Source: Dyella jiangningensis | Lineage (GTDB): Bacteria > Pseudomonadota > Gammaproteobacteria > Xanthomonadales > Rhodanobacteraceae | Assembly (NCBI GenBank): GCA_000632805.1 | Contig: CP007444.1 | Coordinates: 992,001-1,056,000 of the forward strand | Direction of reading: 5' to 3' | Length of the DNA stretch: 64,000 bases | In this document: in pieces, positions 19,183 to 28,600 of the stretch | Layout: each line of letters starts with the position of its first letter | How positions within the stretch are numbered: position 1 is the stretch's first letter | Made by a program: the position numbers and the translations under genes | Notes under the pieces: generated by a model | Told to the model about the DNA's origin: nothing | The model's input: the letters and a program-made list of their open reading frames with translations, nothing else | The model's database searches: none

Positions 19183-19680
19183 ATGACTTGTCGTGCTGTA
19201 TTGCTGTTGGTTTTGTCGGTGTCGATGGCCGCCTGTTCGACGCAACGCGATCAGGCGGCGGATCCCGTGCGCGAGGCCGTCGTGACGCCGCCCACGCTGG
19301 ACAAGAGCGGCACGCTCTACTTCTACGGCCTCCTGCAGCGTCCGGATTTCTCGCTGGCGTTCGCCGCCATGCCAGGTACGGGCGAGCTGCCCGCCTGGAC
19401 GCGACATGACGAGCGGTCCACGCCGGCGCTGAAGGTCGAGGTCGGCGGCCGCGAGCAATGGTTGGCGGTCGCGTGCAAGCCACACGACTGTCCGACCGAA
19501 CGCATCCTGGTGCTGTACGACGCCCAGGCGCATGCGATGACCGGGCTGTTCGCGCGGCGCAAGCTCGATGCCATGGATCTCGGCAGGGATGACCCGACCA
19601 ACGACGAACTGACCTGGCTCGGCTTGCCGGATGATGAGACGAAGCAGTTCCTGCACGAACGTATGTACTCGGCCAAATAG
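19183..19680 (+). CDS. Ivy-type lysozyme inhibitor, predicted lipoprotein
   Basis: A 165-residue exported protein with a lipobox (SVSMAAC, Cys18). It contains CKPHDC at residues 98-103. In E. coli Ivy this disulfide-closed loop carries the His that plugs the active site of C-type lysozyme, so the same role is inferred here. Around it are GTLYFYGLLQRPDFSLAFAAM, PAWTRHD and VGGREQWLAVA, which fit the Ivy fold. Ivy of E. coli is soluble and periplasmic; lipid anchoring here would place the inhibitor on a membrane. The gene stands alone, 72 bp after the E1 fusion. Confidence 0.82.
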   Translation: MTCRAVLLLVLSVSMAACSTQRDQAADPVREAVVTPPTLDKSGTLYFYGLLQRPDFSLAFAAMPGTGELPAWTRHDERSTPALKVEVGGREQWLAVACKPHDCPTERILVLYDAQAHAMTGLFARRKLDAMDLGRDDPTNDELTWLGLPDDETKQFLHERMYSAK

Positions 19681-19723
19681 CGCCTGGCCGAGCATCACTT
19701 CCGCGATTGCATCTGTGGCCGCG

Positions 19724-20512
19724 CTACCGTGACGCGGTGCGGTGCCTCCAGCCTTCGGCTCCGGCGATGCACAGCACCAGCCACACCAGGCCGCTCGCAT
19801 AGCCGGCCATCACGTCGCTGAAGTAGTGCACCTGCAGCACGATGCGGCTCAGCCCGATCACCGTCACCATGGCCACCGCAACGGCAACCGCCAGCCGGTG
19901 CCAGCGATGCGGGGAAACACGCAACAGCACATAGGCCAGCATGCCGTAGAACACCATGGCGCCAAACGCGTGGCCGCTCGGAAAGCTCCAGCCGTGTTCG
20001 ACGATGAAGCCGTGGTCGTGCAGCGGGCGCGGTCGCTGGAACAGCGCCTTGAGCCCGCTGTTGAGCGGCACGATGCCCGCCATGGCGATCGTCCAGCAGG
20101 TGGCCAACTGCAATTGCCGGCGTAACAACAGCAGCGCCAACACGGCGGCGCTAGCGGCGGCCACGGCGCCCAGATCGCCCAAATGCGAGACGAAAGCCAC
20201 GATGCCCAGCGTCGAAGGCTGTATGCGTGCGCGCAGGCTATCGGCCAGGGCGGCATCGAAACCGGACAGCCAATAGCCGGCCTCGGCACCCAGTGCCAGG
20301 GCAATCGCGGCAAACAGCAGCAACGCCGCCATCATCAGCACCGCCGCCGTGCGCCCGCGTATCACCGTGTGCGCCTGGCCCAGCCTCAGTGCCGTCTCTC
20401 GCTGCCGACGATTCCATTGCCAGGCAACATCGCCGGCCACGCAAGCCAAGACCAGCAGGGCGGCCCAGAGTGAGAGGGCATGCGTGGCGATCCATTCCAC
20501 CGGGTCGTTCAT
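19724..20512 (-). CDS. PAP2-family membrane phosphatase
   Basis: A 262-residue integral membrane phosphatase. The three PAP2 signatures appear in order: LKALFQRPRP (KxxxxxxRP), SFPSGHAFG (PSGH) and SRIVLQVHYFSD (SRxxxxxHxxxD). Several hydrophobic helices flank them. Likely substrates are lipid phosphates such as phosphatidic acid, phosphatidylglycerol phosphate or undecaprenyl pyrophosphate; sequence alone does not decide. The start at 20512 avoids a Pro/Gly-rich 33-residue extension. It is divergent from the serine hydrolase, with 140 bp between the starts. Confidence 0.92.
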   Translation of the reverse strand: MNDPVEWIATHALSLWAALLVLACVAGDVAWQWNRRQRETALRLGQAHTVIRGRTAAVLMMAALLLFAAIALALGAEAGYWLSGFDAALADSLRARIQPSTLGIVAFVSHLGDLGAVAAASAAVLALLLLRRQLQLATCWTIAMAGIVPLNSGLKALFQRPRPLHDHGFIVEHGWSFPSGHAFGAMVFYGMLAYVLLRVSPHRWHRLAVAVAVAMVTVIGLSRIVLQVHYFSDVMAGYASGLVWLVLCIAGAEGWRHRTASR

Positions 20513-20652
20513 CGAAGGCGAATCCTTGGGCAGGCCCCGCATCATCGGCGCTGGCGAGAGCGGCGTCGAGCCTGGCGGCCCGTGACTTCCAGTGCTGGCC
20601 TGCGCTCGCATTTGCCGCGATAGTGTCGCGGTTCACAGCCCAGGAGTCCTTC

Positions 20653-22302
20653 ATGTCCCCACGACGCTTTTCTCCACGTCTGGCCGGTTGTTGCGCGATG
20701 CTCGTACTTGCCGCGCCGGTGTGGGCGCAGGCGGATGCTTCCGCAAAGGCGGCTATCACGGCGCCGGCGCCGTCCGCGCTGCCCGCGCAGTTGCAGGATT
20801 TCAGCGCGTACGTGGACAGCGTCCGCAAGCAGTTCGACGTGCCCGGCATCGCGGTGGCCATCGTCAAGGACGGGCAGGTCGTGCTCGAGCAAGGCTACGG
20901 CCAGCGAGAGCTGGGCAAACCTGACGCGGTGGATGCGCGCACGCTGTTCGCGATCGCCTCCAACACCAAGGCCTTCACGGCGGCATCGCTGCAGATGCTG
21001 GCCGAGGAGGGCAAGCTGAAGATGGACGATCGCGTGATCGATCATCTGCCGTGGTTCCAGATGTCCGATCCCTATGTCACGCGCGAGATGCGCGTGCGCG
21101 ACCTGCTCGCGCATCGCAGTGGCCTGGGCCTCGGCGCGGGCGATCTGCTCTATTGGCCGCCGACGTCCTATTCCACCAAGGAAGTGGTGCAGCGCCTGCG
21201 CAACGTTCCTTTGGCCACCAGTTTCCGCAGCGCCTACGCCTACGACAACATCCTGTTCGCGGTGGCGACCTTGGTCATCGAACAGGTGTCGGGGCAGAGC
21301 TACGCCGACTTCGTCCGCGAGCGGATCTTCAAGCCAGTGGGCATGGATGAATCGCTGGTCGACATGACCGCGCTCAAGCCCGGCATGGACGTGGCCATGG
21401 GCCACGCCAAGTTCAACTTCACCGAACTCAAGCCGGTGCCGCCGATGGCGTGGTCGAACAACTCGGGTGCGGGCGGCATCTACGCCAGCGTGCACGACCT
21501 GGCCAAGTGGATGAACGTGCAGCTCGCCGGCGGCAAGCTGCCCGACGGCAAGCCGCTGTTCTCCGAAGACAGCCAGAAGCAGATGTGGTCGATGCTGATC
21601 CCGATAAAGATCAGCGAGCCGCCGGTGCCGGAGCTGAAAGACACGCGCCCCAATTTTGCCGGTTACGGCGAGGGTTGGTCGCTTTCCGATTATCACGGCC
21701 AGCGTCTGGTATGGCACACAGGCGGCTGGCCCGGCATGGTGTCGCGCCTTACGCTGGTGCCCGAGTTGAAGCTCGGCGTGGTGGTGCTGACCAACCAGGA
21801 GTCGGGTGCGGCGTTCAACGCGGTGACCTATCGCGTGCTCGATGCCTACATGGGGCGCGACAAGAAGGATTGGGTGGCTGCGTATGCCGCGGCGGTAAAG
21901 AAGTCCGAGGGCAATGCGGACGACAGCTGGCAGAAGCACCAGGCCGCGCGCGACAAGAGCGGCAAGCCGTCGTTGCCGCTGGCGAGCTACGCAGGCACGT
22001 TCCGCGATCCGTGGTATGGCGATATCGCCGTGAGCCAGCAGGGCGGCAGGTTGCGCCTGAAGTTCTCCAAGACCTCGCAGCTCGTGGGCACCATGGAGCC
22101 GTGGCAGCACGACACGTTCATCGTGCGCTGGGACGACCGCTCGCTCAACGCGGATGCGTTCGTGACGTACGCACTCGATCCGGACGGCAAGATACGCGAG
22201 GTTCGCATGCAGCCGATTTCACCCATGACCGACTTCAGCTTCGACTTCCAGGACCTGCGCCTGTCGCCGGTGACGGAAGCGAAAGCCAAAGGCGCGCCCT
22301 GA
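20653..22302 (+). CDS. Exported serine hydrolase of the class C beta-lactamase family, with DUF3471 tail
   Basis: A 549-residue secreted protein: signal peptide to about residue 25 (LVLAAPVWAQA), then a penicillin-binding/beta-lactamase-related domain. SxxK is in ASNTKAFTAASLQ, YxN in YAYDNILFAV, and the third motif is WHTGGWPGM. A C-terminal DUF3471-like beta domain runs from LASYAGTFRDPWYGD to the end. Such proteins are usually esterases or D-aminopeptidases rather than true beta-lactamases. GGAG precedes ATG 20653. A second exported hydrolase follows 73 bp later on the same strand. Confidence 0.92.
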   Translation: MSPRRFSPRLAGCCAMLVLAAPVWAQADASAKAAITAPAPSALPAQLQDFSAYVDSVRKQFDVPGIAVAIVKDGQVVLEQGYGQRELGKPDAVDARTLFAIASNTKAFTAASLQMLAEEGKLKMDDRVIDHLPWFQMSDPYVTREMRVRDLLAHRSGLGLGAGDLLYWPPTSYSTKEVVQRLRNVPLATSFRSAYAYDNILFAVATLVIEQVSGQSYADFVRERIFKPVGMDESLVDMTALKPGMDVAMGHAKFNFTELKPVPPMAWSNNSGAGGIYASVHDLAKWMNVQLAGGKLPDGKPLFSEDSQKQMWSMLIPIKISEPPVPELKDTRPNFAGYGEGWSLSDYHGQRLVWHTGGWPGMVSRLTLVPELKLGVVVLTNQESGAAFNAVTYRVLDAYMGRDKKDWVAAYAAAVKKSEGNADDSWQKHQAARDKSGKPSLPLASYAGTFRDPWYGDIAVSQQGGRLRLKFSKTSQLVGTMEPWQHDTFIVRWDDRSLNADAFVTYALDPDGKIREVRMQPISPMTDFSFDFQDLRLSPVTEAKAKGAP

Positions 22303-22375
22303 CCAATAGCAGGGGCGTTCCATGGAAGGCGCTGCCTATAGTGGCAGCGTCCCCACGGAAGCGCAGGAATGCCTC

Positions 22376-23647
22376 ATGAAACGTCTGGTCACGTGCCTGC
22401 TTGGCCTGTCGTTTGCTGGCGCGTGCATGGCCGCACCCGATATGTGCCGTTACGGCGTTTACGACGGGCAAGGCAAGCCATCGGTGGTGATCTCCAACCC
22501 CACGGGCGGTGCCGGCGCGCCGGAGCGCTACACCTTCATCGACGGTCGCCGGGGCGACGTCAACGGCAAGGACGGCCTGGTGCGTTGCGCGCAGGATGTG
22601 GTCAGTGTGCGCCAGGACAACGGGCTTTACGCAGCGCAGCCTCGCATGCCACTGCGTGAAACGCCCACCCGCTTCAAGAGCCACGGCACCGAATTGGCCG
22701 GCGTGCTGATCGAGCCCGCTTCGGCCAACGGCAAGCCACCACTGGTGGTGTTCGTGCACGGCTCGGAAAAGACGCCCGGCATCGGTGGCTACTACCCCTA
22801 TGTGTTCGCCGCCCAAGGCCTTGCCGTGTTTGCGTACGACAAGCGTGGCACCGGCGCGTCCGAGGGCGATTACACGCAGAACTTCGAACTCCTGGCCGAC
22901 GATGCCGCTGCTGCATTGGAACAGGCGCGCACGCTGGCTGCTGGCCGGTACTCTCGCGCCGGCTTCTTCGGTGGCAGCCAGGGCGGCTGGGTTGCACCGC
23001 GTGCTGCGGCACTTGCGCATGCCGACTACGTGGCCGTGGGCTTTGGCCTGGTAATGACACCGCTGGAAGAAGACGAGCAGCAGGTGGTGCTGGAGATGAA
23101 GGAAAAGGGCTATGACGACAAGGCCGTCACGCATGCACGCGAAGTGGCGGATGCCGCGGGCGAGGTGATGGCCTCGCATTTCAGGTCGGGATACGAACAG
23201 CTGGCCGCCGTGAAACAGCGTTTCGCCAAAGAACCCTGGTTGCACAGCATCGAGGGCGAGTTCACCGGTCCGGTGCTCGCCGAGAACGAAGCTGACTTGC
23301 GTCGCACGGGTGCGCCGCGCTACGACAATCTCAACATCGTGTGGCGGTACGATGCCGTTGCGGCGATTCGCGCCTTGGACATCCCGCAACTATGGGTGCT
23401 GGCCGGCGATGACCGCGAAGCACCGAACGCCATCACGCGGGAGCGCCTGTCAGAGCTCAAGAAGCAAGGCAAGCCTATCGACCTCTATGTGTTTCCGCAT
23501 ACCGATCATGGCATGTACGAATTCGTGCAGGATGCCGATGGAAAACGTCACGTCACGCATATCACGGGCGGCTATTTCCGGTTGCTGGCGGACTGGATCA
23601 GCCAGCAGAACCACCCTCCTTACGGTAGTGGCCAACGCATGCCATAA
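22376..23647 (+). CDS. Exported alpha/beta hydrolase
   Basis: A 423-residue hydrolase with a signal peptide (MKRLVTCLLGLSFAGACMAA). The fold markers are VVFVHGSEKTPG (oxyanion region), the nucleophile elbow FFGGSQGGWVAPRA, an acid in VLAGDDREAPN and the catalytic His in FPHTDHGMYEF. The N-terminal 100 residues form a beta-rich cap seen in several dipeptidyl-peptidase/esterase-like relatives. The ATG 18 codons upstream is less likely because it would bury the signal peptide. Substrate unknown. Confidence 0.88.
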   Translation: MKRLVTCLLGLSFAGACMAAPDMCRYGVYDGQGKPSVVISNPTGGAGAPERYTFIDGRRGDVNGKDGLVRCAQDVVSVRQDNGLYAAQPRMPLRETPTRFKSHGTELAGVLIEPASANGKPPLVVFVHGSEKTPGIGGYYPYVFAAQGLAVFAYDKRGTGASEGDYTQNFELLADDAAAALEQARTLAAGRYSRAGFFGGSQGGWVAPRAAALAHADYVAVGFGLVMTPLEEDEQQVVLEMKEKGYDDKAVTHAREVADAAGEVMASHFRSGYEQLAAVKQRFAKEPWLHSIEGEFTGPVLAENEADLRRTGAPRYDNLNIVWRYDAVAAIRALDIPQLWVLAGDDREAPNAITRERLSELKKQGKPIDLYVFPHTDHGMYEFVQDADGKRHVTHITGGYFRLLADWISQQNHPPYGSGQRMP

Positions 23648-23962
23648 GCATGCACTGATGGGACATTCGTGCATGCTGCATGTGCGAGCACGGATTTGCG
23701 AAGCAGTACGCAAATTTGTGCGCGCCAGCTCTAAAGCCGTCACCCCCTACGCCGATAAGCCGGAGGAGGGGGAGGTACGTTTGCACAGTCAGGCTTTCGC
23801 GCTGCCATGGATGCGCGAGGCCGGGATTGTGAGCTCGCGCCGCTTCATGGTGACGGGCTTCGCTCGGTCGGCGCGTGCGTCTGGCCGAGTGTCGGCTTTG
23901 CTCTTCCCCCAGGCACGGCACGTGTTGCGCGTGCGCCACTTTCCAGATCGAGGGGATGAGTC
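23648..23962. other. 315-bp gap before the chemosensory operon
   Basis: It contains the sigma-28 promoter at 23732-23758 and then about 200 bp of untranslated leader. No gene is seen. The leader has GC-rich stretches but no stem that I would call a riboswitch or terminator. Confidence 0.5.
23732..23758 (+). promoter_or_regulatory. Flagellar sigma-28 (FliA) promoter of the chemosensory operon
   Basis: TAAA, then exactly 15 bases, then GCCGATAA: a full match to the enterobacterial/xanthomonad FliA consensus in both boxes and spacing. It lies 204 bp before the receptor start. Known biology: FliA transcribes late flagellar and chemotaxis genes, so the operon is predicted to be switched on after hook completion. 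Confidence 0.85.
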
Positions 23963-25660
23963 ATGGGTAAAGAGACACCGGATATGCCGCTGGAGCCGCA
24001 GGAACTGAAGGCGGTCAGCGACGCGTTGAACCGCGTGCAAGCTGTGATCGAGTTCGATCTGAAGGGGAACATTCTTCACGCCAACGAGAACTTCCTCAGC
24101 ACCCTGGGCTATTCGCTGGACGAGATCCGCGGCCAGCATCACCGGATCTTTTGCGAGCCTTCCTACGCGGCCAGCGCCGACTACAAGAAGTTCTGGGAAA
24201 ACCTGGGCGAGGGCATTCTCGACCGGGGTGAATACAAGCGCATCGGCGGTGACGGCCGCGAGATCTGGATCAATGCCTCCTACAATCCCGTGCTGGGCGA
24301 GGACGGCAAGCCCTACAAGGTCATCAAGTTCGCGACCGATGTAACCGCCAGCCGCCAGAAGAACGCCGAGTACGAAGGCAAGGTCAGTGCCATCAGCAAG
24401 GCGCAGGCGATGATCGAGTTCGATTTGGGGGGCCATGTGCTGGACGCCAATGAAAACTTCCTCAAGGCGATGGGCTACGAACTGGACGAGATCCAGGGCC
24501 GGCATCACCGCATGTTCTGCGACGAGAGCTACACCTCCAGCCCGGCCTATGCGGAGTTCTGGGCCAAGCTCAACCGTGGCGAATTCGATGCGGGCCGCTA
24601 TCGTCGCGTAGGCAAGGGCGGGAAGGTGATCTGGATCCAGGCCACGTATAACCCGATCTTCGACGGCAACGGTCGTTTGCAGAAGGTGGTCAAGTTCGCC
24701 ATCGATGTGACGGCCCAGGTCGAACTCGAAGAGAGCGTGAAGCATCGCGCCGCGGAGGACCAGCGCAAGGTCGAGGAATTGCTGAAGGTAGTGCGCCGTG
24801 CTGCCGAAGGCGATCTCACCGGCACGGTACGCGTCGAAGGCAGCGATCCGATCGACCAGCTTGCCGACGGCATCCAGCAGATGATGAGCGACCTGCGTGC
24901 GGTAATTTCCAAGGTCGTCGATTCGGCAGGCGGTTTCTCCACCTCCTCGCACGATATCGCCGGCCGCGCCAGCACCGTGGCCAGTGGCGCGCAACTGCTT
25001 GGCGCGACGGTGGAAGAGATGAACGCGTCGATCGAGGAACTCACGGCCTCGATCAATTCCATCGCCACCAATTCGCGCAGCGCCGATCAGCTCGCCAAGG
25101 ACACGCACCAGGAAGCGGAGCGCGGCGCCAAGGCGGTCACGCGTTCCATCGAGGCGATGGAACTGATCAACCGGTCGTCGGAAGACATCAGCGAGATCAT
25201 CAAGGTCATTGGCGAGATCGCCAGCCAGACCAACCTGCTCGCCTTCAATGCGGCGATCGAGGCCGCCCGTGCCGGTGAACATGGACTGGGCTTCTCCGTG
25301 GTGGCGGACGAGGTGCGCAAGTTGGCCGAGCGTTCTTCGCAGGCGACCAAGGAGATTTCCAAGCTCATCAACGAGTCGGTGAAGCGTGTCACGCAGGGCA
25401 GTGAAGTCTCACGGCAGGCCGGCGAGGCCTTCGAGAAGATCGTGGCGGGCGTCAGCCGCACGACGCAGGCCATCTCGGAAATTTCCTGTGGTGCCGACGA
25501 GCAGCTGGTTGCGGCACGCGAGGTGAGCGCGGCGATCCAGCAGGTGGCGGAAGAGACCGAGAAATCCGCGGCCGCCTGCGACACCATCGCGCGCTCCACC
25601 ACGACGCTGAACCAGGGTGCCGAGGAGCTGAACCAGACCGTGTTGCGCTTCGTGGTCTGA
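23963..25660 (+). CDS. Soluble methyl-accepting chemotaxis protein with two PAS domains
   Basis: A 565-residue cytosolic chemoreceptor with no transmembrane helix. Two closely similar PAS domains (about residues 18-128 and 140-250) both carry the block (R/Q)GxHHR(I/M)FCxxSY and a following IW(I/A)xAxYNPxxxxxG. A short HAMP-like helix pair (about 265-315) leads into the signalling coiled coil, whose hairpin tip [21 protein letters not shown] (around 418-438) binds CheA/CheW. The C-terminus lacks the CheR-docking pentapeptide. The layout resembles P. aeruginosa BdlA. It is first in the operon with cheR, cheD and a triple-CheW gene. Confidence 0.95.
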   Translation: MGKETPDMPLEPQELKAVSDALNRVQAVIEFDLKGNILHANENFLSTLGYSLDEIRGQHHRIFCEPSYAASADYKKFWENLGEGILDRGEYKRIGGDGREIWINASYNPVLGEDGKPYKVIKFATDVTASRQKNAEYEGKVSAISKAQAMIEFDLGGHVLDANENFLKAMGYELDEIQGRHHRMFCDESYTSSPAYAEFWAKLNRGEFDAGRYRRVGKGGKVIWIQATYNPIFDGNGRLQKVVKFAIDVTAQVELEESVKHRAAEDQRKVEELLKVVRRAAEGDLTGTVRVEGSDPIDQLADGIQQMMSDLRAVISKVVDSAGGFSTSSHDIAGRASTVASGAQLLGATVEEMNASIEELTASINSIATNSRSADQLAKDTHQEAERGAKAVTRSIEAMELINRSSEDISEIIKVIGEIASQTNLLAFNAAIEAARAGEHGLGFSVVADEVRKLAERSSQATKEISKLINESVKRVTQGSEVSRQAGEAFEKIVAGVSRTTQAISEISCGADEQLVAAREVSAAIQQVAEETEKSAAACDTIARSTTTLNQGAEELNQTVLRFVV

Positions 25661-25669
25661 GGAAGCGCC

Positions 25670-26503
25670 ATGGAACAGGAGAGCGGCATCGACCAGGCGA
25701 CCCAGCGTGCCTTGCTGGACCGCGTGCACCGCCACACGGGCATCCACATGGCGGACAGGAAGTGGACGCTGCTGCAGGGGCGCCTTCGTCGCCGCCTGCA
25801 GGCGCTCACGCTGGAGAGTTACGCGGATTATCTGGCGGTGCTGGAGAGCCGTCCGGAAGAGGTCGGTCATTTCATCAACCTGGTGACCACCAACGAAACT
25901 TCGTTCTTCCGTACGCCACGCATCTGGGAGCACCTATGGGAACACGCCTTGCCCGACTGGTTCCGCAGGCATCGCGGTGCGACCTTGCAGGTATGGTCGG
26001 CGGCCGCTTCCACGGGCGAGGAGGCCTATTCCATGGCCATGCTTTGCGAAGAATTTCGCGAGCTGCATCCTGCATTCAAGTACCAGATTGTCGCCACCGA
26101 CATCGCCTCACAGGTGCTTCAGATCGGCCGTGCGGGGCGTTACCAAGGGCGCAACATCGAAGGCCTGAAGCGGATTCGGCCAGCGATGGCGGACAAGTAT
26201 TTCCAGGCGGAAGACGATGGCTTCGTCGTCTCGCCGGCGTTGCGAAGCCACGTGATCTTTCGCGAGCACCATCTGCATCGTCGCCTGGACGGTGCCGCGC
26301 GCTTCGACATCGCGCTGCTCCGCAACGTGCTCATCTACTTCGACGATGAGGGGCAGCGCACGGTGCTCGAACATGTTCGTCGGGCAATGGCGCCGGAAGG
26401 CGTGCTGATCATTGGCGAGTCCGAGTCGCTGACCCGGCTGAATGTCGGCTTCGACTTCGAGCAACCGTTGATCTACCGACGCCAGGAAAACGCACATGCG
26501 TGA
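25670..26503 (+). CDS. cheR: CheR chemoreceptor glutamate methyltransferase
   Basis: A 277-residue SAM-dependent enzyme that methylates receptor glutamates. NETSFFRTP (around residue 73) and the SAM loop VWSAAASTGEEAYSMAML are CheR signatures; the end has FDIALLRNVLIYFDDEGQ and GVLIIGESESL. The usual WSAGCSTGEEPYS reads WSAAASTGEEAYS here, a mild variant. It starts 9 bp after the receptor and overlaps cheD by 8 bases, so production is coupled. The neighbouring receptor is its probable substrate. Confidence 0.96.
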   Translation: MEQESGIDQATQRALLDRVHRHTGIHMADRKWTLLQGRLRRRLQALTLESYADYLAVLESRPEEVGHFINLVTTNETSFFRTPRIWEHLWEHALPDWFRRHRGATLQVWSAAASTGEEAYSMAMLCEEFRELHPAFKYQIVATDIASQVLQIGRAGRYQGRNIEGLKRIRPAMADKYFQAEDDGFVVSPALRSHVIFREHHLHRRLDGAARFDIALLRNVLIYFDDEGQRTVLEHVRRAMAPEGVLIIGESESLTRLNVGFDFEQPLIYRRQENAHA

Positions 26504-26972
26504 AGGACAGGGCATCCAGGTACGCATGTGCGAGGCCAGGGTGGGGCAGGGCGACGACGTGTTGCATGCCATCCTGGGGTCGTGCGTGGGCATCGGCCTG
26601 CTATGGCGGCAACGTGGCCTGTATGGACTGGCGCATTGCCTGTTGCCGGAGTCACCGCAGCCCATCGAGCGCACCGGCGCAAAGTACGTGACGACTGCGC
26701 TGCCTACGTTGCTTGCGATGATGAAGCTCGAGCGTTCGCAGCATCGCGAAGTCGAGGCGGTGATTGCCGGCGGTGCCTGCATGGTGCAACACGCCACGCC
26801 GCCGAAGCACGGGTTGATCGGCGCACAGAACGCACGGATGGCTCAACAGCTGCTGGCCCAGACCGGCATTCGCGTCGTGCACGTCGATGTCGGCGGCGAA
26901 AGCGGACGTCAGCTGCTGATCGACTGTGCTCAACACCATTATGCGGTTCGCTTCATCGGCCGCCCGACCTGA
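26496..26972 (+). CDS. cheD: CheD chemoreceptor glutamine deamidase
   Basis: A 158-residue enzyme that deamidates receptor glutamines to glutamates. Catalytic Cys30 lies in ILGSCVGIGLLW and His47 in YGLAHCLLP; AKYVTTAL supplies the Thr-containing segment. The end, GGESGRQLLIDCAQHHYAVRFI, is typical of the family. It overlaps cheR by 8 bases. With CheR it gives this operon its own receptor adaptation set, although no CheB is present. Confidence 0.95.
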   Translation: MREGQGIQVRMCEARVGQGDDVLHAILGSCVGIGLLWRQRGLYGLAHCLLPESPQPIERTGAKYVTTALPTLLAMMKLERSQHREVEAVIAGGACMVQHATPPKHGLIGAQNARMAQQLLAQTGIRVVHVDVGGESGRQLLIDCAQHHYAVRFIGRPT

Positions 26973-26985
26973 CCGGAGTCCTGCC

Positions 26986-28488
26986 ATGGAACAGAGCACG
27001 AGTTTCCAGCGAAAAGATGGCGCCGAATTGTTCGGGTCATTCCATCTGGGCGATGCCGAACTGGTGTTGCCGGTTGCGGCCGTGCAGGAGGTGGTGAACT
27101 ACCCCGAGGCGGTCACCCAGCTGCCGCTGTCTCCTTCGCATCTGCTGGGCTTGTTCAACCTGCGCGGACGCCTGGTGCCCATCGTGCACCTGGGCCAACT
27201 GCTGCAGGTGCCCACGCAGGGCGAGCTGCGCGCCGCAAAGATCGCCATCGTCGAGCTGGCGAAGGGTTGCGTCGGCCTGCTATTTGACAATACCGGCGAG
27301 ATCCTTCGCGTGCATGGCGAGGAGAAGGTGATGTTTGCCGGCCACTCGTCGTCGCTGATCGGCGGCGTGCTGAAGCTGGATGGCGGCCACCGCATTCTGC
27401 AGCTGCTTTCGGTCGAAGCGCTGGGCAACCTCGCCGACATGCCGATACTCAAGCTCGACGCACATGCGGCTGACACGAGTCGACTGCGCGCCGTGCGGGG
27501 ACAGCGTCGCCAGAGCGTTTCGTACCGCGTGGGCGGCAGTCGTCTCGGCTTGCCGATGGGAGCCATCCACGAAATCATCCGCGTGCCCGAGCTGCTTCGT
27601 TCGGTACTCGCGAGCGAGCTTTGCCTGGGTATGCTGAATCTGCGTGGCGATACGCTTCCTGTGCTGGACTTCGCGCGCTTCCTGGGGCTTTCGCCAACTT
27701 CACCGGGAGGCTTTTCGCCGGGTGACTTTGACGATCCGCGGCGCATCCTGGTCATCAAGCAGGGCGACATCTGCATCGGCCTGCTGGTAGACGATGTCGA
27801 GAGCATCGTGAGTTATCACGAAGAGGAATTACTCGCCATTCCATCGTTTCAAGCGCAACGGGCGGAGCTCTTCGCCAGTTGCATCAGCAAGGCGGACGGC
27901 AAGCAGATACTCCTGTTGGACGATGCCGCACTGGTGGCGGACCCCACGCTGCTCGACGTGACCGACGGCCATCGCGAACTGTATCGCACCGAAGACAACG
28001 CCCATGGCGTACAGGGCAAGCGTCGTTCGGGACCGCGTGAAACCTACGTGACGTTCCGGCTCGACCAGCTGATGGGGATGCGCATCGAGCAGTTGCGCGA
28101 GGTGATCGACTATCCCGCGGACGTGATGCAGCCACCTGGCGCGCCGCCTTTCGTGCGCGGCATCCTCAACCTGCGACGTCGTCTGGTGACGATCGTCGAC
28201 CTGCGCGCGTTGTACGGCATGGCGGGCTACCACGATCTCGGTGGCGCGAAGGTGCTGGTGGTCGAGAACGGCGAGGAAAAGTTCGGCCTCGTGGTGGACG
28301 CCATCGAAAACATCGTCACCATCGACGCCAACGACAAGCTGCGTGTTCCAAGCGTGCTCGGCAACCAGATCGACCACGCCCTTCGCAGCGACATGAAGGA
28401 AGTGGTGGAGCTTCCGGACCATCGCACCTTGATGTTGCTGGACGCGGAGCCGCTCAAGGCGCGACTGGCAGGCGAGCGCGTGCACTAA
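26986..28488 (+). CDS. Triple-CheW-domain coupling protein
   Basis: A 500-residue protein made of three consecutive CheW domains (about residues 12-155, 175-320 and 350-495). Each has the loop that contacts CheA and receptors: LFNLRGRLVPIVHL (56-69), MLNLRGDTLPVLDF (216-229) and ILNLRRRLVTIVDL (393-406). In the third, Gly of NLRG is replaced by Arg. No receiver or kinase domain is attached, so it is not CheV or CheA. ATG 26986 has GGAG upstream and begins 14 bp after cheD. It probably scaffolds the soluble receptor to a CheA encoded elsewhere. Confidence 0.93.
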   Translation: MEQSTSFQRKDGAELFGSFHLGDAELVLPVAAVQEVVNYPEAVTQLPLSPSHLLGLFNLRGRLVPIVHLGQLLQVPTQGELRAAKIAIVELAKGCVGLLFDNTGEILRVHGEEKVMFAGHSSSLIGGVLKLDGGHRILQLLSVEALGNLADMPILKLDAHAADTSRLRAVRGQRRQSVSYRVGGSRLGLPMGAIHEIIRVPELLRSVLASELCLGMLNLRGDTLPVLDFARFLGLSPTSPGGFSPGDFDDPRRILVIKQGDICIGLLVDDVESIVSYHEEELLAIPSFQAQRAELFASCISKADGKQILLLDDAALVADPTLLDVTDGHRELYRTEDNAHGVQGKRRSGPRETYVTFRLDQLMGMRIEQLREVIDYPADVMQPPGAPPFVRGILNLRRRLVTIVDLRALYGMAGYHDLGGAKVLVVENGEEKFGLVVDAIENIVTIDANDKLRVPSVLGNQIDHALRSDMKEVVELPDHRTLMLLDAEPLKARLAGERVH

Positions 28489-28600
28489 GCAGCAGTATCG
28501 CGATCGCGAGCGACGATTCCCGACACCTTCAGCCGTGCCGCTTGCAAGTCGCGGTGGGTCAGGGGCAAGCTCTGGAGAGATTTCGCTGACGGGGTAAGCC

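Noticed and set aside
20227..20652. 142-codon extension before the exported serine hydrolase
   Set aside because: It would cover the PAP2 gene in antisense and hide the signal peptide; ATG 20653 has GGAG upstream.
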